Positions 1 through 7,414 of a stretch of DNA of 64,000 bases are shown here, piece after piece; position 1 is the first letter of the stretch; each line of letters begins with the position of its first letter. The position numbers and the translations under genes were made by a program. The stretch lies in the NCBI GenBank assembly GCA_028289445.1, contig JANQPO010000012.1, positions 62,001-126,000 of the forward strand, written 5' to 3'. The notes below the pieces were generated by a model. The model searched no databases, was not told where the DNA came from, and saw only the letters and a program-made list of their open reading frames with translations. This stretch comes from Tepidamorphaceae bacterium (GTDB lineage Bacteria > Pseudomonadota > Alphaproteobacteria > Rhizobiales > JAKSCL01).

Positions 1-54
1 CCGAAAGGCCCCGCTATCGACTACGGCGCCCCGCACAACCGCGACCGCTTCTAG
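1..54 (+). CDS. C-terminal tail of a gene entering from the left edge (partial)
   Basis: Frame 1 is open from the first base to a TAG at 52-54 and encodes 17 residues ending in HNRDRF. It ends ten bases before the convergent NUDIX gene, so it could be the end of a plus-strand gene. The fragment is too short to assign a family, and a chance open frame of this length is quite possible. Confidence 0.3.
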   Translation, partial: PKGPAIDYGAPHNRDRF

Positions 55-63
55 AGCGGCGAA

Positions 64-579
64 CTACGGCCACTCTTTCGCGATTGGCGCGTTGCCGGCG
101 ATCTCGGCGAGACGGCGATGGACGCTTCCAGCCGTGTTGTCCGGCAAAGCATCGGGCGAAAAGAAGCCGTGTGCGACGATTTCCCGATTCGGCGGCGGAA
201 AACTGTCGCATCGCACACGATCGACGACGAACAAGGCGACATGGTCGCCGGGCATCGATCTGAAGTTGGTGTAGACGCCAAAAAGGCGCGGCGGCGCGCT
301 GCAATCGGCATTCGCCTCCTCCTTCAGCTCACGGACAAGGGCGCCCGCCAGAGCCTCGCCACGGTCGACACCGCCGCCGGGAAACTGCCATTTCGCCGTG
401 TAGGACTGCCGCACGAGAAGAACATGTCCATTGTCGTCATATGCGACCGCCTGGACGCCAAGCGTCGTGCCCCGCGCGATCCGTGCGATCGGCAGAAGGA
501 CAAACCAGCGAACGGCCAGGGCGGCCCAGCGCGGAAGCGGACGATACCGTCCGCGAATGGTCAGGCCGAATTCGGGCAT
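64..579 (-). CDS. NUDIX hydrolase
   Basis: This 171-residue protein carries a Nudix box at residues 69-91: G69, E75, R83-E84, and E87-E88 of the REUXEE core, which bind the divalent metal. The usual last glycine of the box is replaced by Asn90. Such enzymes hydrolyse nucleoside diphosphates linked to another group; nothing here fixes the substrate. A hydrophobic stretch at about residues 18-34 precedes the domain and is unusual for a soluble Nudix protein, so membrane association is possible. The gene stands alone on the minus strand. Its start codon lies one base from a long perfect palindrome (581-655), which would therefore be in its leader or promoter. Confidence 0.85.
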   Translation of the reverse strand: MPEFGLTIRGRYRPLPRWAALAVRWFVLLPIARIARGTTLGVQAVAYDDNGHVLLVRQSYTAKWQFPGGGVDRGEALAGALVRELKEEANADCSAPPRLFGVYTNFRSMPGDHVALFVVDRVRCDSFPPPNREIVAHGFFSPDALPDNTAGSVHRRLAEIAGNAPIAKEWP

Positions 580-580
580 A

Positions 581-655
581 CTAGAGCCTTCTGTGAACAG
601 GTTGAACCATTCTGCCGGAGCAGGTTTGGTTCAACCTGTTCACAGAAGGCTCTAG
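581..655. repeat. Perfect 29-bp inverted repeat upstream of the NUDIX gene
   Basis: Arms 581-609 and 627-655 are exact reverse complements, separated by 17 bases. The outer ends read CTAGAGCC, like the TAGAGC palindromes at 36206-36308. On the minus strand it would fold into a strong hairpin just before the NUDIX start codon. It may be a dispersed palindromic element, or it may affect transcription or translation of that gene. Confidence 0.85.
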
Positions 656-789
656 CAGCCATGCAGATGCGAGTGGGCTGGGTTGCAGAAGCGGCACTAC
701 AAACTGCATAGGGAAGACCTATGTTGGGCGAAATGAGTAGCGGTTCCCGCCGTTCGGCTGACCGCGCGACCAAACTGACAGGATCGATC

Positions 790-906
790 ATGTTCCGCAA
801 TCTGTTCGCCAAGAGCGAAACAAACACCGCCTACGCGTGGCGGCCGGCTGTCGATATTCGCAGCGGCCGCGTTCTGTGCGCGCTTTCGACGTTTGCCAAC
901 AGCTAA
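790..906 (+). CDS. Possible 38-residue small protein
   Basis: An ATG at 790, preceded by AGGATCGATC, opens a 38-codon frame ending in TAA at 904-906. The predicted peptide has no signal sequence, membrane segment or recognisable motif. It is the only frame I would consider in the 400-base gap between the NUDIX and phosphoesterase genes, and it could be random. Apart from this and the palindrome at 581-655, I see nothing else in 580-980. Confidence 0.2.
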   Translation: MFRNLFAKSETNTAYAWRPAVDIRSGRVLCALSTFANS

Positions 907-980
907 ATCGGCTTTTGAAGCCACCTGAATAGGGCTTGGGTCACTGACCTGACCGCCGAGGCATGATAAGTGCTTGGGTG

Positions 981-1940
981 ATGTTCAAGCTCGCTCATCT
1001 TTCCGATCCGCACCTGGGACCGATGCCGAGGGTCGCCTTGCGCGACCTGGCGTCGAAACGCGTGCTTGGATATGCCAACTGGCATCGCTCGCGCCACCGC
1101 CTTCACCGCGAGGAGGTGCTGGACGCCGTCATCAGCCACATGCTGGCGCAGCATCCAGATCATATCGCCGTGACCGGCGATCTCATCAACATCGCGCTGC
1201 CCTTGGAGTTTCAAGCCGCGCAAACCTGGCTAGCGACCCTCGGCATGCCGGAAGACGTCTCGGTCGTCCCCGGCAATCACGACGCCTATGTGCGAACACG
1301 CTTCGAGGATACGCTGGCGCTCTGGGGCGCCTATATGCAGTCCGACCCCGATGTCGACCCGAAGATCCGGCCCTTCCCGTTTGTCCGGCGCCGTGGATCC
1401 GTTAGTCTCATTGGCATCTCCACGGGGTTTCCGGCACCGCTCTTCAAGGCGGTCGGACGTCTCGGGCATCGGCAGATCGCGCGGTTCGAAGCCGTGCTGA
1501 AGGCGGAGCGCGCCGCCGGGCAATGCCGGGTCGTGCTCATGCACCATCCGCCGCACCCGGAAGGAACGAAGGCACGTAAGCGCCTGATCGATTCGGGACC
1601 ATTCCTGGAGGCACTCAAGTCAGCCGGCGCCGACCTTGTCGTTTACGGTCACAACCACCGATTCGACGTGTCGTGGCTTGAGGGGCCTCAGCACATGATC
1701 CCGGCGGTCGCCGCACCGTCAGCGTCCGCCGCCGTAACCGATACCGGCGATGAAGGCGGCTACCATGTCTTCGAGATCGACGCACGAGACGGCCACGCCG
1801 AGATCGTGGTCACGCGCTATGGCGCCGAAACCAATCGCGCAATTGTTCAAATCGGCGAGCCGATCCGCTTGAACACCGAAGATCAGGACACCGTTGCGGC
1901 GATTTTGAAGGCGTCGGCGTCGCGGGTCGGTTTGATCTGA
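981..1940 (+). CDS. Calcineurin-like metallophosphoesterase
   Basis: A 319-residue cytoplasmic protein with the full two-metal phosphoesterase set: D9-x-H11 in LSDPHLG, GD at 66-67 with N70, GNHD at 98-101, the MHHPPH motif in the middle and GHNHR near the C-terminus. The family (CpdA/Icc and relatives) cleaves phosphodiesters or phosphomonoesters, including cAMP in some members; the substrate is not visible from sequence. I chose the ATG at 981 because the protein then begins directly with the first beta strand (MFKLAHLSDPHLG). An in-frame ATG at 963 would add six residues. The gene is monocistronic, followed by a 520-base repeat-filled gap. Confidence 0.85.
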   Translation: MFKLAHLSDPHLGPMPRVALRDLASKRVLGYANWHRSRHRLHREEVLDAVISHMLAQHPDHIAVTGDLINIALPLEFQAAQTWLATLGMPEDVSVVPGNHDAYVRTRFEDTLALWGAYMQSDPDVDPKIRPFPFVRRRGSVSLIGISTGFPAPLFKAVGRLGHRQIARFEAVLKAERAAGQCRVVLMHHPPHPEGTKARKRLIDSGPFLEALKSAGADLVVYGHNHRFDVSWLEGPQHMIPAVAAPSASAAVTDTGDEGGYHVFEIDARDGHAEIVVTRYGAETNRAIVQIGEPIRLNTEDQDTVAAILKASASRVGLI

Positions 1941-2023
1941 AGCGGAATGACCTGACACTGAGTCATCCCTAATTCGCAGCCCCGGCCGGAGCGAAGCTAA
2001 GAGCCGGGTTTGTGTCAACTCTT

Positions 2024-2297
2024 GGCCCATAATCCTGATCTGCTCCGGGCTACGCCCTTCGCAGGGTTATGGGCTAGGTGACGTGATACGGATTGCTTGG
2101 CGGATTGCAGCCCCGGACCCCGATCCGGGGCCTCTGGCCGCATAGTGTAAGAGTGCGAGGTCCCGGATAGCCGCTTCGCGCCTTCCGGGACGGCGAGAAG
2201 GGGAACCGAGCGTAGCGAGGCAAGGCCGAACGGCCGTCGCGCCTTATGGCGGGCGCCCGCGCAGGCCCGCGCCGCAGGCGCGGAATAGCCGTGAGCG
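2024..2297 (+). repeat. Composite intergenic repeat, left copy, interrupted by palindromes
   Basis: Three blocks lie in the order A (2024-2091), B (2202-2230) and C (2282-2297). The same blocks occur in inverted orientation and contiguously at 4110-4222, on the far side of the porin gene. Between A and B sit GC-rich palindromes at 2111-2130 (CCCCGGA/TCCGGGG) and 2161-2190 (TCCCGGA/TCCGGGA). Between B and C is another GC-rich stretch. Most of the 1941-2463 gap is thus repeat; I see no gene in it. Confidence 0.75.
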
Positions 2298-2329
2298 AAA
2301 TCTTTGACCCCGGTGCTCTAGATCGAACG

Positions 2330-2362
2330 ATCCCGGATAAACGCTATCGCGTTTTCCGGGAT
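2330..2362. repeat. Palindromic element ATCCCGGA/TCCGGGAT
   Basis: Arms ATCCCGGATAAACGC and GCGTTTTCCGGGAT are near-perfect complements around a TATC loop. It resembles the element at 2161-2190 and is one of several palindromes packed downstream of the porin gene. Confidence 0.6.
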
Positions 2363-2404
2363 GACGGACTGTGGAGCGGGGCCGCGCATAAAAGGGGGGA
2401 CCGC

Positions 2405-2438
2405 ACAAAAAAACACCCCCCGGCGAACCGGGGGGTGT
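2405..2438 (-). terminator. Rho-independent terminator of the porin gene
   Basis: The stem ACACCCCCCGG (2413-2423) pairs perfectly with CCGGGGGGTGT (2428-2438) around a CGAA loop. Read on the minus strand, it is followed by seven T (2407-2413). It sits 26 bases past the porin stop codon, as expected for a strongly expressed outer-membrane protein gene. Confidence 0.92.
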
Positions 2439-2463
2439 CTTTCAATCGGATCAGACGATCAGA

Positions 2464-3789
2464 TTAGAACGGGCGCGTGGCACCAACGATGAACGACCAG
2501 ATGTCGCGGCCGTCGTCGCTGAAGTTGCCACCAGCACTGATCACACGATCGTTCTCATGATCGTAGATCACGTCCAGACCGATGTCGAGGTTCGCCAGCG
2601 GCGACCAGGTCATGTAGAGACCCGTATTCCACCAGCTCTCCGTATGACGCACGGCACCAGTGGTGGCGGCATTGGCACGACGCAGAATGTCGTCGATATC
2701 GACAACAGTCGTGTAACCACCAAAGACACCAGCCGTCAGCGTCGGGGTCAGACCAACGTCCAGACCAGCGCGAGCGCTCCAGGTTTCGATCAGCTCAAGA
2801 TCGCCACCAGCATTCTGGACATAGGCATCAGGCGCATAGTCGGCCGCCCAGTTGCTGGCACCGCTCGTGTAGGTACCAACCGCACCAATCGAGCCGCCAT
2901 TGGCCAGGAAGTTGAGGTCGAGCCGCAGCGCACCACGAACCGCCCAACCGATCTCACTGTCACCAGAGAAACCAGCGCTTGTGCCGGAGCGAACGTCACG
3001 GACGATACCGGAGGCGTGGAAACCACCCCAGCCCTGCTCGACACGGAACACCGCAGCGGCATCCGGAACAACGTCGCCAGCGGCAACGTTACCCACGGTC
3101 GCACCCGTGGCAGCCGTCGCGACCGTGGTCGCAGCAGCACCCACAGCAGCACCCGGACCGGCAGCAAGACCAGCAGCCGTACCGGCCGCTGTAACGCCGA
3201 TGATACCGTTGTTGCCATCGGTGTTATCGGACTCTTCGATGCCGACGGCGAACGAGAAGCCGTTGCCGAACGAGAAGGTGTAGTTGATCAGCTGGTTACG
3301 CGACGTACCGTTGTCACCCGAGATCGTGCCGTAGTTCGGGCCGAAACCCTGGCTCAGCGAGCTCATCAGCACGCTGGTGTGACCGGCAGTGATGCCGGCG
3401 ATCTGCAGGTAGGCGTGACGCATGTTGAGCGAACCGCCGGAGTTGGCTTCAAATTCCATGTAGCCGCGGAGGGTTCCCCACTCCGTTTCTTCACGGGCAT
3501 CGAGCCACAGACGGGCACGACCGAGCATATCGAAATACGTCGGATCGTCGATAAAGGCTTCGTTCAAGCCACGATTCCGCTCACGGTGCGTATATGTTGC
3601 ACGCCATTGAACGTAACCACCGATCCGCAGGCAGGTTTCCGTGCCCGGGATGTAGTAGTATTTGGCTCCGTAGGCGTCACAGATGCGGACATAGTCCCAC
3701 ACCTCAGCCGGCGGATCAGCGGCCTGGGCCCCCGAAACAGCGAGGATAGCAGCCGCGGAGCCAAGGAACAGACCCTTGAGTTTAGTCAT
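2464..3789 (-). CDS. Alphaproteobacterial outer-membrane porin (Omp2/porin_2 family)
   Basis: The 441-residue precursor has a signal peptide (basic MTKLK, hydrophobic core, cleavage after AQA at about residue 23) and the family's N-terminal signature, DAYGAKYYYIPGTETCLRI followed by GGYVQW. It ends in Phe, as trimeric beta-barrel porins do for BAM recognition. The two N-terminal cysteines (in RICD and ETCL) are typical of this family. Residues about 196-247 form an Ala/Gly/Thr-rich low-complexity segment, probably an expanded surface loop. A GGAGG ribosome-binding site lies 5 bases before the ATG, a terminator follows the stop, and the gene stands alone. It should form the general diffusion channel for small solutes. 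Confidence 0.93.
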   Translation of the reverse strand: MTKLKGLFLGSAAAILAVSGAQAADPPAEVWDYVRICDAYGAKYYYIPGTETCLRIGGYVQWRATYTHRERNRGLNEAFIDDPTYFDMLGRARLWLDAREETEWGTLRGYMEFEANSGGSLNMRHAYLQIAGITAGHTSVLMSSLSQGFGPNYGTISGDNGTSRNQLINYTFSFGNGFSFAVGIEESDNTDGNNGIIGVTAAGTAAGLAAGPGAAVGAAATTVATAATGATVGNVAAGDVVPDAAAVFRVEQGWGGFHASGIVRDVRSGTSAGFSGDSEIGWAVRGALRLDLNFLANGGSIGAVGTYTSGASNWAADYAPDAYVQNAGGDLELIETWSARAGLDVGLTPTLTAGVFGGYTTVVDIDDILRRANAATTGAVRHTESWWNTGLYMTWSPLANLDIGLDVIYDHENDRVISAGGNFSDDGRDIWSFIVGATRPF

Positions 3790-3952
3790 CCTGACCTCCA
3801 GTTAACTTCTGACAATTCGAGGAACCGGCTGGTTCATGAGGCGGCGCCTCCGAAGTCCACTTCCCCCGTTTAGCTGACCTGGCTTATCGAATTTGCGTTC
3901 GTATCGACCAAACCAACGAAACAACGCCCGGACCCCCGAACGTCTGAGTGAA

Positions 3953-3980
3953 GCATTACCACCCCCGGCCCGGTGTTCAA
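3953..3980 (-). promoter_or_regulatory. Candidate porin promoter
   Basis: On the minus strand, TTGAAC (3975-3980) and TAATGC (3953-3958) are separated by 16 bases, which would give a leader of about 155 bases before the porin start. The match is imperfect. The rest of 3790-4109 holds no gene that I can support; an AT-richer stretch with GTTAAC motifs lies at 4050-4100. Confidence 0.3.
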
Positions 3981-4109
3981 CCTGATTCCGACTGTCCACA
4001 CCCTGCAAGGCCTTGAAAAGCGGTCGGCGTTGCAAAAACACCACACACGGGTAACCTACCGTTAACCGTCTGAAAACAATGGTAAACGATGGGTTAACGG
4101 AATTTCTCT

Positions 4110-4222
4110 CGCTCACGGCTATTCCTCGCCTTCGGCCTTGCCTCGCTACGCTCCGGTTCCGTATCACGTCACCTAGCCCATAACCCCGACGAGCGAAGCG
4201 AGGCGGATGAGGATTATGGGCC
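4110..4222 (-). repeat. Composite intergenic repeat, right copy, compact and inverted
   Basis: Read on the minus strand, block A (4222-4159), block B (4160-4131) and block C (4125-4110) follow each other almost without gap. Block A has the same ends as the left copy (GGCCCATAATCC to GTGACGTGATACGG) but a different centre. Block B differs by one inserted base, and block C is identical over 16 bases. The porin gene therefore lies between inverted copies. This copy looks like the uninterrupted form of the element. Confidence 0.75.
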
Positions 4223-4229
4223 AGGGAAA

Positions 4230-5186
4230 CTATCGATCCGCCCGTGGCGGCTGCCCGAATTTCTGGCGGTAGGCACGGGAAAAATGCGACGCGGAGACGA
4301 ATCCGCAAGCGACCGCCACCTTGAGCACGGATTGGGACGTCTGCCGCAGCATCAGCCGCGCCCGCTTCAGCCGCAAATCCAGGTAATGGTGGCCGAGCGT
4401 GCGCCCCAAATAGGTCTTGAACAGGCGTTCGAGCTGTCGCACGGAGACCCCGGCCACCGCCGCCAATTCGGCCCGCGACAGCGGCTCCTCAAGATTGGCT
4501 TCCATCAGCTCCAACACATTGAGAAGCTTGGCATGGCTAACGCCGAGGCGTTCGCGCAGCGCCATGCGCTGTGGATCGTCGGCAGCGCGCACATGATGAT
4601 GCAGAAACTGCTCCGACACCGCGCCGGAGACCTCCGCGCCATGGTCCCGCTCGATCAGCTTATGCATGAGGTCCAGCGACGCGATCCCGCCGGAACAGGT
4701 GAACCGGTCCCGGTCGATCTCAAACAGCGTATTGGTGACGTCGAGGTCGGGAAACTCCTCGCAATAATTGTCGAGATGCTCCCAATGGATCGTCGAGCGA
4801 TAACCATGCAGAAGCCCGGCCCGTGCTAGCACGATCGCGCCGGTCGAAATGCCCCCGATTCGCACGCCCTTGCGCGCCTGGCGGCGCAACCAGGAAAATG
4901 TCGCCGTATCGCGGAAACGCTCTGCATTGATACCGCAGCACACAATGATTGTGTTGAGCTCAAGCTCGGTATCGAGCCCGCCTTCGGGAATCACTATGAC
5001 GCCGTTCGAGGCCTGCACCGGCTCGCCATCAGGCGACAGGAAATGCCAGCGATAGAGCACTTTGCCGGACGCGCGATTGGCCTGGCGCAGCGGCTCGATC
5101 GTCGCTGAGAAGCACATCATTGAGAAATGCGGAATCAAAAGGAAACCGTAGTCCTTGATATCCGCCCTTACGACTTGTGCGTCCAT
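4230..5186 (-). CDS. GlxA family transcriptional regulator (DJ-1/PfpI plus AraC DNA-binding domain)
   Basis: A 318-residue regulator. Residues about 10-175 form a class I glutamine amidotransferase-like (DJ-1/PfpI) sensing domain, and residues about 215-318 an AraC-type double helix-turn-helix (AELAAVAGVSVRQLERLF and VAVACGFVSASHFSRAYRQ). The opening, with FLLIPHFSMMCF and EPLRQANR, resembles the GbdR/CdhR group that controls betaine, carnitine or amino-acid catabolism, but the effector cannot be read from sequence. It diverges from the formate dehydrogenase operon across a 200-base gap and is a candidate regulator of it; this is inference from position only. Confidence 0.88.
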   Translation of the reverse strand: MDAQVVRADIKDYGFLLIPHFSMMCFSATIEPLRQANRASGKVLYRWHFLSPDGEPVQASNGVIVIPEGGLDTELELNTIIVCCGINAERFRDTATFSWLRRQARKGVRIGGISTGAIVLARAGLLHGYRSTIHWEHLDNYCEEFPDLDVTNTLFEIDRDRFTCSGGIASLDLMHKLIERDHGAEVSGAVSEQFLHHHVRAADDPQRMALRERLGVSHAKLLNVLELMEANLEEPLSRAELAAVAGVSVRQLERLFKTYLGRTLGHHYLDLRLKRARLMLRQTSQSVLKVAVACGFVSASHFSRAYRQKFGQPPRADR

Positions 5187-5387
5187 TCGCGCGCCTTATG
5201 TCGGCAAGCTTTGAATTCAGCCGTTTTGAGTCTGATAAATCGTTATTGACGCCCGCGCAAATCACTGCTGCGTTCGTGGACCAAGCGGTGTCGTATTTGT
5301 GGCAGATTTCCACGAACCGGCTCGGCTAGTACTGCGTCATTCGCCGATGAGGGCGGGTAAAAGGAGCCACGGGAGCTAAAACGGGCC

Positions 5388-7121
5388 ATGAGCGATTCGA
5401 GGACGATCGTATCGCACAACGGTAAGCCGTTGGAGTCGCGCCGCAATCATCCCGGCAGCGGTCGCCGCAAGGCGCCGGTCCACAGCAAGGGACGACAGCT
5501 CGACGATCTCGCCCTGGCCGAGGTCAGCGAGTTGCTTGGCGACGGGCCGCGCGACCGGGAGTTCCTGATTGAGCACTTGCACCGACTCCAGGATCATTTC
5601 GGCTGTTTGCACGCCCGCCATCTGCGGGCGCTGGCCGAGGCGATGCGCATGGCCATGGCTGAGGTCTACGAGGTCGCGACATTCTACGCGCATTTCGATG
5701 TGGTGCTGGAGGACGAAGCGCCTCCGCCCCCGGTGACCGTCCGGGTTTGCGATTCGCTGTCCTGCATGCTGTTCGGCGCCGAAGAACTCCACGACGCGCT
5801 TAGCAACGCTGTCGATCCCAGTGAGGTCCGCATCGTGCGAGCGCCCTGCATGGGGCGGTGCGCCGAAGCGCCGGCGGTCGAGGTCGGTCACCGGACCGTC
5901 GCGCCGGCATCGCTGGCGACCGTGACCGAAACAATCGAAATCGGCGATCTTTCGCCCGCGATGCCTGATTATGTCGATCTCGCCGCTTATCGGGCCGAGG
6001 GGGGCTATCGGCTTCTCGACCGGGTGCGCGCGGGCACCGTTTCCATTGAAGCCGTCACCGAAGCCATGGATGACGCGGGGCTGCGCGGTCTCGGGGGCGC
6101 AGGATTCCCATCGGGGAAGAAGTGGGAGATCGTGCGATCCTTCCCCGGCCCCAGGCTGATGACCGTCAATGGCGACGAGGGCGAACCCGGCACCTTCAAG
6201 GATCGCCATCACCTGGAGCGCGATCCGCATCGGTTCTTCGAAGGCGCGCTGATCGGCGCGTTCGCCGTCGAAGCCGAACGGCTCTACATCTACATGCGCG
6301 ACGAATATCCGGCTGTTCTCAAGATCCTGGCCGCCGAGATCGCCGCGCTGGAGGAGGCCGGCCTGGTCGAGCCGGGCTATATCGTCGTGCGGCGCGGTGC
6401 CGGCGCCTATATCTGCGGCGAAGAGTCGGCAATGCTCGAATCGATCGAGGGCAAGCGCGGCCTGCCCCGACACCGGCCGCCCTACATCGCCGAGGTCGGA
6501 CTCTTCGGCAAACCGACACTGAACCACAATATCGAGACGCTCTTTTGGATCCGCGACATCGTCGAGAAGGGCGCCGATTGGTTTGCATCGAAAGGCCAGA
6601 ACGGCGCGAAAGGGCTACGCTCCTGGTCGGTATCGGGCCGGGTCAAGACTCCAGGCGTTATCGTCGCGCCGGCGGGAATCACGGTGACCGAGCTGATCGA
6701 ACGCGCCGGCGGCATGGCTGAAGGCCACGCCTTTAAGGCTTACCTTCCGGGCGGCGCGTCCGGCGGTATCTTGCCGGCATCGAAGGCCGATATCCCGCTC
6801 GATTTCGGCGGCGAACTGACAAAGCTCGGCTGTTTCGTCGGCTCGCACGCCGTCGTCATCCTGTCGGATCAGGACAATATGCGCGATGTCGCGGTTAATT
6901 TGCTGCGTTTCTTCGAGGATGAAAGCTGCGGCCAGTGCACGCCTTGCCGCAACGGTACGACCAAAGCGGTGGGATTGATGGAAAAGCCGGCCTGGGACAA
7001 GGCCCTTCTCGATGATCTGTGCGATGTCATGGGCGATGCGTCGATTTGCGGCCTCGGCCAGGCGGCACCGAACCCGATACGGTGCGTGATGCAGTATTTC
7101 CCCGAGGATGTGGGCCTATGA
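5388..7121 (+). CDS. NAD-dependent formate dehydrogenase beta subunit, NuoE-NuoF fusion (FdsB/FdwB type)
   Basis: The 577-residue diaphorase subunit takes electrons from the formate-oxidising subunit to NAD+. Residues about 40-185 are NuoE-like, with a thioredoxin-fold [2Fe-2S] site at C121, C126, C154 and C158. Residues about 200-577 are NuoF-like: the glycine-rich FMN/NADH segment (LGGAGFPSGKKW, NGDEGEPGTFKDR), an SLBB-type middle, and a C-terminal [4Fe-4S] site at C514, C517, C520 and C554. Fusion of the E and F parts into one chain is known from two-subunit enzymes such as FDH1 of Methylorubrum extorquens, whereas FdsGBA enzymes keep them separate. It overlaps the next gene by ATGA, so translation is probably coupled. 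Confidence 0.92.
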   Translation: MSDSRTIVSHNGKPLESRRNHPGSGRRKAPVHSKGRQLDDLALAEVSELLGDGPRDREFLIEHLHRLQDHFGCLHARHLRALAEAMRMAMAEVYEVATFYAHFDVVLEDEAPPPPVTVRVCDSLSCMLFGAEELHDALSNAVDPSEVRIVRAPCMGRCAEAPAVEVGHRTVAPASLATVTETIEIGDLSPAMPDYVDLAAYRAEGGYRLLDRVRAGTVSIEAVTEAMDDAGLRGLGGAGFPSGKKWEIVRSFPGPRLMTVNGDEGEPGTFKDRHHLERDPHRFFEGALIGAFAVEAERLYIYMRDEYPAVLKILAAEIAALEEAGLVEPGYIVVRRGAGAYICGEESAMLESIEGKRGLPRHRPPYIAEVGLFGKPTLNHNIETLFWIRDIVEKGADWFASKGQNGAKGLRSWSVSGRVKTPGVIVAPAGITVTELIERAGGMAEGHAFKAYLPGGASGGILPASKADIPLDFGGELTKLGCFVGSHAVVILSDQDNMRDVAVNLLRFFEDESCGQCTPCRNGTTKAVGLMEKPAWDKALLDDLCDVMGDASICGLGQAAPNPIRCVMQYFPEDVGL

Positions 7122-7414
7122 GCGCCATCCCAACGATCCAAGTCGATAATGACCGCGTGCGGGTCACAGAATGGCGTTTTCCGCCGGGTGCCGCGACGGG
7201 CTGGCACCGGCATGAGATGGATTATGTGGTCGTTCCGCAAACGACAGGCGCTCTAACGCTCGTCGACGGCGATGGCAACCGGGCGCAAGCGCAGCTGACC
7301 GCTGGCGTGAGCTACTATCGCGATCGCGGTGTCGAGCACGACGTCATCAACGACAATGACGATGAATTCGTCTTTGTCGAAATTGAAATCAAGGACGGCG
7401 CATCCAATGCTTGA
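7118..7414 (+). CDS. Small cupin-domain protein in the formate dehydrogenase operon
   Basis: A 98-residue single-domain cupin. Motif 1 residues are in GWHRHEMDYVVVP and motif 2 residues in GVEHDVIN, giving a three-His/one-Glu type metal pocket. The start ATG overlaps the beta-subunit stop by four bases, and its end overlaps the alpha-subunit start by eight, so all three genes are read as one translationally coupled unit. It could bind a metal, assist cofactor insertion or act on a small molecule; no function follows from sequence alone. It is much shorter than the FdsC/FdhD sulfurases usually associated with formate dehydrogenases, and is not one of them. Confidence 0.82.
   Translation: MSAIPTIQVDNDRVRVTEWRFPPGAATGWHRHEMDYVVVPQTTGALTLVDGDGNRAQAQLTAGVSYYRDRGVEHDVINDNDDEFVFVEIEIKDGASNA

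Noticed and set aside
2282-2467. Short plus-strand frame in the repeat region before the porin terminator
   Set aside because: It consists of palindromic repeat sequence and reads through the terminator hairpin; not a plausible gene.
2557-3873. 438-codon open frame antisense to the porin gene
   Set aside because: It mirrors the porin codons exactly, has no motif or signal, and the porin has a signal peptide, ribosome-binding site and terminator.
2024-4222. A site-specific porin inversion switch
   Set aside because: Inverted repeats exist, but no recombinase gene is in the window and the copies are imperfect in the middle of block A; kept only as a repeat observation.
5376-6527. 383-codon frame antisense to the formate dehydrogenase beta gene
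   Set aside because: Typical shadow of a high-GC gene; the sense frame contains all Fe-S and FMN motifs.
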